Shown in pieces: positions 32,773 to 37,141 of a stretch of 37,141 nt of DNA (position 1 is the stretch's first letter; the number at the start of each line of letters is the position of its first letter). Made by a program: the position numbers and the translations under genes. The notes beneath the pieces are model-generated. The model had not been told where the DNA came from and did no database searches. It saw nothing but the letters and a program-made list of their open reading frames with translations. Location of the stretch: NCBI GenBank assembly GCA_016938535.1, contig JAFGUL010000120.1, forward strand, positions 1 through 37,141, in the 5' to 3' direction. The DNA comes from Candidatus Delongbacteria bacterium. GTDB taxonomy: Bacteria; Delongbacteria; UBA4055.

Positions 32773-33657
32773 ATGCAGGGTCTTTTTACAGCGATCGTGA
32801 CACCTTTCAAAAAAGAAGGGGGAATAAACTATACAAGCCTGAAAAAATTTCTTAAATTCCAGGCTGAGAACGGAGCGGACGGAGTTGTACCGGGAGGAAC
32901 AACGGGAGAGAATCCGACTTTTTCTAAAGATGAATTCAGAGAACTTTACACTTTTGTCTGTCAGACATCAAAAGATCTCGGGATGAAGGTAATAGCCGGT
33001 TGCGGAAGCAATTCGACAGACAAGACGATCGAGCTGTGTAAAATGGCGTCAGACTGCGGAGCGGATGCCGCACTGGTAATTACACCGTACTACAACAAGC
33101 CGAACCAGGACGGCCTTTATGCTCACTTTACAGCGGTAGCGGACAAGTCGCCGATACCTCTAGTAATGTACAATGTTCCCTCAAGGACCGGCGTGAACAT
33201 GCTTCCTGAGACTGCCGTAAAACTTTCCCTTCATGAAAATATAATTGCTCTAAAAGAGGCTTCGGGATCTATATCTCAGGTCCAGAAGATCATATTCTCC
33301 GCCGGTCACAGAATGTCTCTTCTTTCGGGAGAGGATGATCTCACTTACTCGATAATGGCGCTGCGCGGAAAAGGTGTCATAAGCGTTAGTTCAAATGTGA
33401 TACCCAAACAGATGAGCTCTCTTGTGCACTCGATGCTTGAAGGTGATTTCGCCAAAGGACTTTCACTCGCCAAATATACTAATGATCTTTGTCACGCGAT
33501 GTTTCTTGATACAAATCCGGTTCCCGTAAAAACCGCGCTCAATCTTATGGGATTCGATATGGGTCAGGTAAGGTTACCCCTTGTTGAACTTGATGTAAAA
33601 ACAGCTGCAAGGCTCAGAAAAGTTCTGGAAAATTATAACCTGATCGAAAAAACATGA
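32773..33657 (+). CDS. dapA: 4-hydroxy-tetrahydrodipicolinate synthase
   Basis: The 294-aa enzyme condenses pyruvate with aspartate semialdehyde in lysine and diaminopimelate synthesis. The Schiff-base lysine lies in IIALKEASG (Lys161), and Tyr133 (YNVPSRTG), Arg138 and GGTTGE (41-46) are present. The GGGGAG site is 7 nt before the ATG at 32773. A second ATG five bases earlier is out of frame. Its stop overlaps the next ATG by 4 bp (ATGA). Confidence 0.97.
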   Translation: MQGLFTAIVTPFKKEGGINYTSLKKFLKFQAENGADGVVPGGTTGENPTFSKDEFRELYTFVCQTSKDLGMKVIAGCGSNSTDKTIELCKMASDCGADAALVITPYYNKPNQDGLYAHFTAVADKSPIPLVMYNVPSRTGVNMLPETAVKLSLHENIIALKEASGSISQVQKIIFSAGHRMSLLSGEDDLTYSIMALRGKGVISVSSNVIPKQMSSLVHSMLEGDFAKGLSLAKYTNDLCHAMFLDTNPVPVKTALNLMGFDMGQVRLPLVELDVKTAARLRKVLENYNLIEKT

Positions 33658-34289
33658 AGATAGTTAAAGAAAAATTCTATATTATTTCAGTCGGCCCGCT
33701 TGAAGTGAACTGTGTCGTTGCTAAATGCCCCGAAACCTCGAAAGCTGTTATCTTCGATCCCGGAGATGATGCCGGAAAAATAATCGGGCTGATAAGATCA
33801 ATAAAAGCCGAACCACACTCTATCGTTAATACGCACTGTCACTATGATCATATCGGAGCGGTTGAAGAGCTGAGAAAAGAATTCGGCATACCTTTTCTGG
33901 TTCATGAGCTGGAGAAAGAATACTCAGTTGACCCTTCAAAAAATTATTCAGGCATGTCGGGTAAAGGTTTCAGCATTGAACCTGACGGAACTTTTAAAGA
34001 CGGGGATATTCTTAAAGCGGGCAATATGGAGTTCCTCGTGATCCATACTCCGGGTCATACTCTCGGCGGGTGCTGCTTTCTTCATGACGGAGTCCTGATC
34101 TCGGGTGACACTCTTTTCGCGGGAACGATAGGAAGGACAGACCTCTACGGAGGTGACACAGATACTCTTATCAGATCCGTCAGGGAGAAACTTGCTGTGC
34201 TTGATGTCCAGACCATCGTTATACCCGGTCATGAAAGAACGACCAGGATAAAAGACGAAAAATGGTTCAATCCTTATTTACAGTCCTGA
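33654..34289 (+). CDS. Metallo-beta-lactamase-fold hydrolase (glyoxalase II-like)
   Basis: The 211-aa protein has the metal motifs HCHYDH (61-66), His135 in TPGHTLGG, Asp152 in ISGDTLF and His193 in PGHERTT. These match YcbL/GloB-like hydrolases of thioesters. It is shorter than true glyoxalase II. It is translationally coupled to dapA by an ATGA overlap. Its last 23 bp overlap the 3' end of the convergent ispH fusion. Confidence 0.9.
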   Translation: MKIVKEKFYIISVGPLEVNCVVAKCPETSKAVIFDPGDDAGKIIGLIRSIKAEPHSIVNTHCHYDHIGAVEELRKEFGIPFLVHELEKEYSVDPSKNYSGMSGKGFSIEPDGTFKDGDILKAGNMEFLVIHTPGHTLGGCCFLHDGVLISGDTLFAGTIGRTDLYGGDTDTLIRSVREKLAVLDVQTIVIPGHERTTRIKDEKWFNPYLQS

Positions 34290-35538
34290 TTATATATGAA
34301 AGATAGTCACCGAGATATTTAAAACCGTATTTTTCATACAGCTTTATAGCGATTTTGTTATCCTTATGGACTTCGAGCTTTATCTGCAGCCCGCTTTTAT
34401 TTGAAAAATCCAGCGCTTTTTCAAGGAGTCTTTTCGAAAGTCCGGTTTTTCTGTACTCTTCCCTTATTCCGAAATGATGAAGATAGTTTCGTCTTTTATC
34501 GGTTGTAAGCCACGAACTTCCAACAATATTGCCACTCTGATCCTTTACAACAAGCAGCTGTCCGCCGTTTTTAATTGAATTTTTGATTATTTTATGCGTA
34601 TCGCCCCTGCTCGCCCCACCGAGATGAATGTCCGTCCAAAGCCTGATAAGACCGTCGAAGTCATCTTTAACATAATCTGTTATAATGATCCCGCCGAAGT
34701 ATTCCTCGATCACATTTTTTACTTCTTCGATCTGCCATGCCGGAGTTGAAGCACTGCCTGAAACTCCGACAACATCCCCGTCTTTGAACCATTCAAAATC
34801 TATTTCATCTTTGTTCTCAATAAGATACGATCTTTTATTATATCTGCTGAATTTTTCGAACATGACCTTAGTATTTGAACTGTTCGTACCTCCAATAAAG
34901 ACTATGACAGAATGGTCTTTCGCGAATTCTATCAGCTCTTTCTCTCTTTTTTCAACGAAAGGACAGATAGTGTTCACGATCTTGAGATCTTTTATACGCG
35001 GCGAGATCAGATCGACCATTTCGTTGAATTTTTCTGTTGATACCGTAGTCTGGGCTATCATGAGAGACTTCCTGGAAAAATCAATCGTATTCAGATATCT
35101 CTCGCTGCTTACGACCACGCCCTCATTGTTGCAGTAACCCAAAAGCCCCTGAACTTCGGGATGATGAAGCTTACCCACGATGATTATCTGATACCCGTCT
35201 GCATAATGTTCTTCGATTATCTTCTGAGAATTCGATACTTTAGGACAGGTAGCGTCTATAATTATATTTTTATTCTTTCTTGCGAGCTTCTTTATGTTCT
35301 TGCTTACCCCGTGCGTCCTTATGAAAAGAATATTGTCCCTGATACTCTCAACATCCTCCTCAACTTTCAGGCCGCAATCCATGAGCCTTTCCATTTCGAG
35401 CCTGTTATGGAGAAGTTCTCCGTTCACATAAATATCTTTGGGAGTGTGTTTGCCGATCTGCTTCTCGATCATTCCGATAGCCCTTTTTACTCCTCCGCAG
35501 ACGCCTGAATTTTTGTCTATTACAACCTTTATCTTCAT
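34267..35538 (-). CDS. ispH: IspH (HMBPP reductase) fused to a GNAT acetyltransferase
   Basis: Residues 1-280 are IspH, the iron-sulfur enzyme of the last MEP-pathway step, which makes IPP and DMAPP. The cluster cysteines are Cys14 (GVCGGVKRA), Cys98 (DATCPKVS) and Cys192 (NTICPFVE). His44, His76, His126, Glu128 (HHPEVQG) and Ser220-Asn222 (TNSSNT) match the active site. Residues about 283-423 form a GNAT domain: REEYRKTGLSKRLLEKAL is the acetyl-CoA loop, and IAIKLYEKYGFKYLGD the last motif. The join is seamless and no stop or frame change is seen. The ATG overlaps the cmk stop by 4 bp; cmk-ispH pairing is common. IspH fused to ribosomal protein S1 is known; the acetyltransferase fusion is unusual. 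Confidence 0.93.
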   Translation of the reverse strand: MKIKVVIDKNSGVCGGVKRAIGMIEKQIGKHTPKDIYVNGELLHNRLEMERLMDCGLKVEEDVESIRDNILFIRTHGVSKNIKKLARKNKNIIIDATCPKVSNSQKIIEEHYADGYQIIIVGKLHHPEVQGLLGYCNNEGVVVSSERYLNTIDFSRKSLMIAQTTVSTEKFNEMVDLISPRIKDLKIVNTICPFVEKREKELIEFAKDHSVIVFIGGTNSSNTKVMFEKFSRYNKRSYLIENKDEIDFEWFKDGDVVGVSGSASTPAWQIEEVKNVIEEYFGGIIITDYVKDDFDGLIRLWTDIHLGGASRGDTHKIIKNSIKNGGQLLVVKDQSGNIVGSSWLTTDKRRNYLHHFGIREEYRKTGLSKRLLEKALDFSNKSGLQIKLEVHKDNKIAIKLYEKYGFKYLGDYLSYIIRTVNKD

Positions 35539-36200
35539 AATCTTTCCTTTATCATTCCGATAATGAATTCCGCCTGTTCTTCTATCGTCATTTTTGTTGT
35601 GTCGATAAGGATCGAATCTTCGGCCGGCTTAAGAGGAGAATTCGACCTTGAACTGTCACGCTGATCTCTTCTTTCAATATCCTGTTTCACTTCTTCAAAT
35701 GTTGACTCTATGCCCTTTTCTTTTAGCTCTTTGAGCCTTCTTTGCGCCCGAATATCTACATCAGCGACCATAAAGAATTTGAGATCGGCATCTGGGAAAA
35801 CGACAGTTCCGATATCGCGCCCGTCCAGTATGACATTGCCTTTTCTGCCCATTTTTCTCTGGAGTTCGACAAGTTTTGTTCTTACTTCGTCAATTTCGCA
35901 GACACTTGTTACACCTTTGGAAATTTCGGGTGTTCTGATATTGAAAGAGACATCTTTACCGTCGAGAAATGTTCTCGTCTCCCCTGTATTATGATCTATA
36001 TCCTGAACTATCTCCGTGCCTGATAAAAGACTGACGATACGGTCCCTGTCATCGTAGGCGACCTCAGAAAGAAAAGCCTTCAGTGCCATCGCTCGGTACA
36101 TGGCTCCTGTATCAATATATAAAAAATTCATTTTTGAGCCTACAAGCTTCGCTGTGCTTGATTTTCCCGATCCTGCCGGACCGTCTATAGCTATTATCAT
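35535..36200 (-). CDS. cmk: Cytidylate kinase
   Basis: The 221-aa kinase phosphorylates CMP and dCMP. It has the P-loop GPAGSGKSS (7-15), DTGAMYRAMA, RDIGTVVFPDADLKFFMVAD and RRDQRDSSR, all typical. A strong AGGAGGAG site precedes the ATG. It lies 9 bp after the asparagine-synthase-like gene and overlaps ispH by 4 bp, so the three are probably one operon. Confidence 0.97.
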   Translation of the reverse strand: MIIAIDGPAGSGKSSTAKLVGSKMNFLYIDTGAMYRAMALKAFLSEVAYDDRDRIVSLLSGTEIVQDIDHNTGETRTFLDGKDVSFNIRTPEISKGVTSVCEIDEVRTKLVELQRKMGRKGNVILDGRDIGTVVFPDADLKFFMVADVDIRAQRRLKELKEKGIESTFEEVKQDIERRDQRDSSRSNSPLKPAEDSILIDTTKMTIEEQAEFIIGMIKERL

Positions 36201-36209
36201 AGTCTCCTC

Positions 36210-37141
36210 CTAAAATCTCTTATTTATTAGCTGCTGCACGTACCATTGTATAATAATTGAATTTCTGTTCTCCCCCGTCATATCAGGTTCAACGCCGGAT
36301 GATTTCATGTCTTTGATCATTTCGTCAGTTACACCTATGTTGAAGAATGTATCTGAATTAACTTTTACTTTCTCTTTATAGTAGTTGACTACTGATTTCG
36401 GCAGGATCTTTTTTATTGAATTCTTGGCTGTCTGAACTTTAATATCAGCATTGGATGGATTAGTTTCCCTGTCAAAATTCAGTCCCATCGGCCCGAAGAA
36501 GTATTTTTTCAGGACAGAATCATAAAGCTTTTTACCGAGTTTTAATTCAGGGCTTACATTTTCAAAAAAATCAATGAAGTCACGATCAACAAGCGGCATT
36601 CTGAAACCGAAATTGAAAAATTCGTATATCCTGTTCGAATTAATTATCATCTTACCGTGCCTCTCTTTCAGTATCCAGTTCTGATAATCGTTATGATCGT
36701 AATAATCCTTGTCCGGTATTGACCGCCCGATAGATTCTCTAAGGAAGGAAATATCTTTTGAGGAAGGTTTTCTGTAATTAAAATGAGATCTTATTATATG
36801 CTCGATCAGTTCATCTTTACTGAAGTCTTCAAGCATACTCTCCTTAATATGACTGCCAGCCACGGAATCTCCCGAATGTCCGGGCAGGAAAACTGCATTC
36901 TCAGGAAGAATAGGCTGTAAATTCTGAACCGCAAAAAATTCCTGGAGATAAAACATTGATGAGAAATTTGAACCTTTAGGATAATATTCCATGAATTCCT
37001 CTGATCTCAAAAAACCGCTTACAGTTTCTTCATCATAAAGAACATTCATCCATCTATAGCCTAATATTTCAGCTGTTCTTCTTGATATTTCCAGTTCATA
37101 GTTATTTTTCCTGCCGTAAGTGAAGGTCAGGACATCATCAA
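36210..37141 (-). CDS. Asparagine-synthase-like protein, C-terminal part
   Basis: The frame is open to the right edge without an in-frame start that needs to be used, so the gene is cut by the window; an ATG at 37049 is internal. The visible 310 residues begin with DVLTFTYGRKNNYELEIS and AEILGYRW, which is the adenine-nucleotide alpha-hydrolase (PP-loop) part of asparagine-synthase-type amidotransferases. LPGHSGDSVAGSH follows. Related proteins occur in polysaccharide and lipopolysaccharide loci, where they amidate sugar acids. The N-terminal glutaminase or ATP-binding start is not visible, so activity cannot be judged. Confidence 0.75.
   Translation of the reverse strand, partial: DDVLTFTYGRKNNYELEISRRTAEILGYRWMNVLYDEETVSGFLRSEEFMEYYPKGSNFSSMFYLQEFFAVQNLQPILPENAVFLPGHSGDSVAGSHIKESMLEDFSKDELIEHIIRSHFNYRKPSSKDISFLRESIGRSIPDKDYYDHNDYQNWILKERHGKMIINSNRIYEFFNFGFRMPLVDRDFIDFFENVSPELKLGKKLYDSVLKKYFFGPMGLNFDRETNPSNADIKVQTAKNSIKKILPKSVVNYYKEKVKVNSDTFFNIGVTDEMIKDMKSSGVEPDMTGENRNSIIIQWYVQQLINKRF

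Noticed and set aside
34685..35137. 150-codon plus-strand frame inside ispH
   Set aside because: It is a shadow of the IspH coding frame, with low-complexity serine- and phenylalanine-rich translation.
37047..37049. ATG at 37049 as the start of the asparagine-synthase-like gene
   Set aside because: Translation upstream continues to the window edge with typical family sequence (TFTYGRKNNYELEIS), so this ATG is internal.

Overview
The window is a stretch of chromosome from a Gram-negative bacterium: it has a secretin, a lipoprotein and an outer-membrane pilus assembly cluster. SecA carries a long insertion after its first nucleotide-binding motifs (about residues 255-340) of the kind I associate with Bacteroidota and related FCB lineages. 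I therefore suggest an FCB-type organism, possibly a little-studied candidate phylum. There is no rRNA or other taxonomic marker, so this is inference. Most promoters I can see are ordinary sigma-70 type (TTGACA-like, 17-18 nt, TATATT).

Bases 1-11,300 look like a defence or accessory island, with all recognised genes on the minus strand. In transcription order (right to left) they are a WYL-domain regulator, a Fic-domain protein with its own promoter inside a repeat/palindrome cluster, a PLD-nuclease/SNF2-helicase fusion with its own promoter, a 205-bp repeat-filled spacer, and an Eco57I-type adenine methyltransferase. These are followed by a winged-helix-like protein plus DUF3800 operon, a small structured plus-strand transcription unit with an intrinsic terminator, a 69-aa orphan protein and a truncated gene. 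GC content drops sharply inside the methyltransferase gene near 3175. The specificity end of that gene and what follows, down to about 540, form one AT-rich block, which suggests a mosaic acquired by recombination.

Bases 11,400-37,141 are mostly housekeeping. An isoaspartyl peptidase and an AEC transporter (plus strand) converge on gcvPB, an exonuclease-DinG helicase and mraY (minus strand). Next is a type IV pilus alignment/secretin cluster (ParA-like ATPase, PilM, PilN, PilO, PilP, PilQ, lipoprotein). After it comes an operon rnhA-nusB-phosphoesterase-secA-topA, divergent from dapA and a metallo-beta-lactamase-fold hydrolase. The right end holds an asparagine-synthase-like gene (cut by the window edge), cmk and an unusual IspH-GNAT fusion.

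The points most worth a second look are: the two-gene methyltransferase/PLD-helicase system with its mosaic specificity end and repeat spacer; the fic promoter architecture; the small RNA-like unit at 810-905; the ParA-PilM pairing with a duplicated PilM peptide; and the IspH-GNAT fusion.
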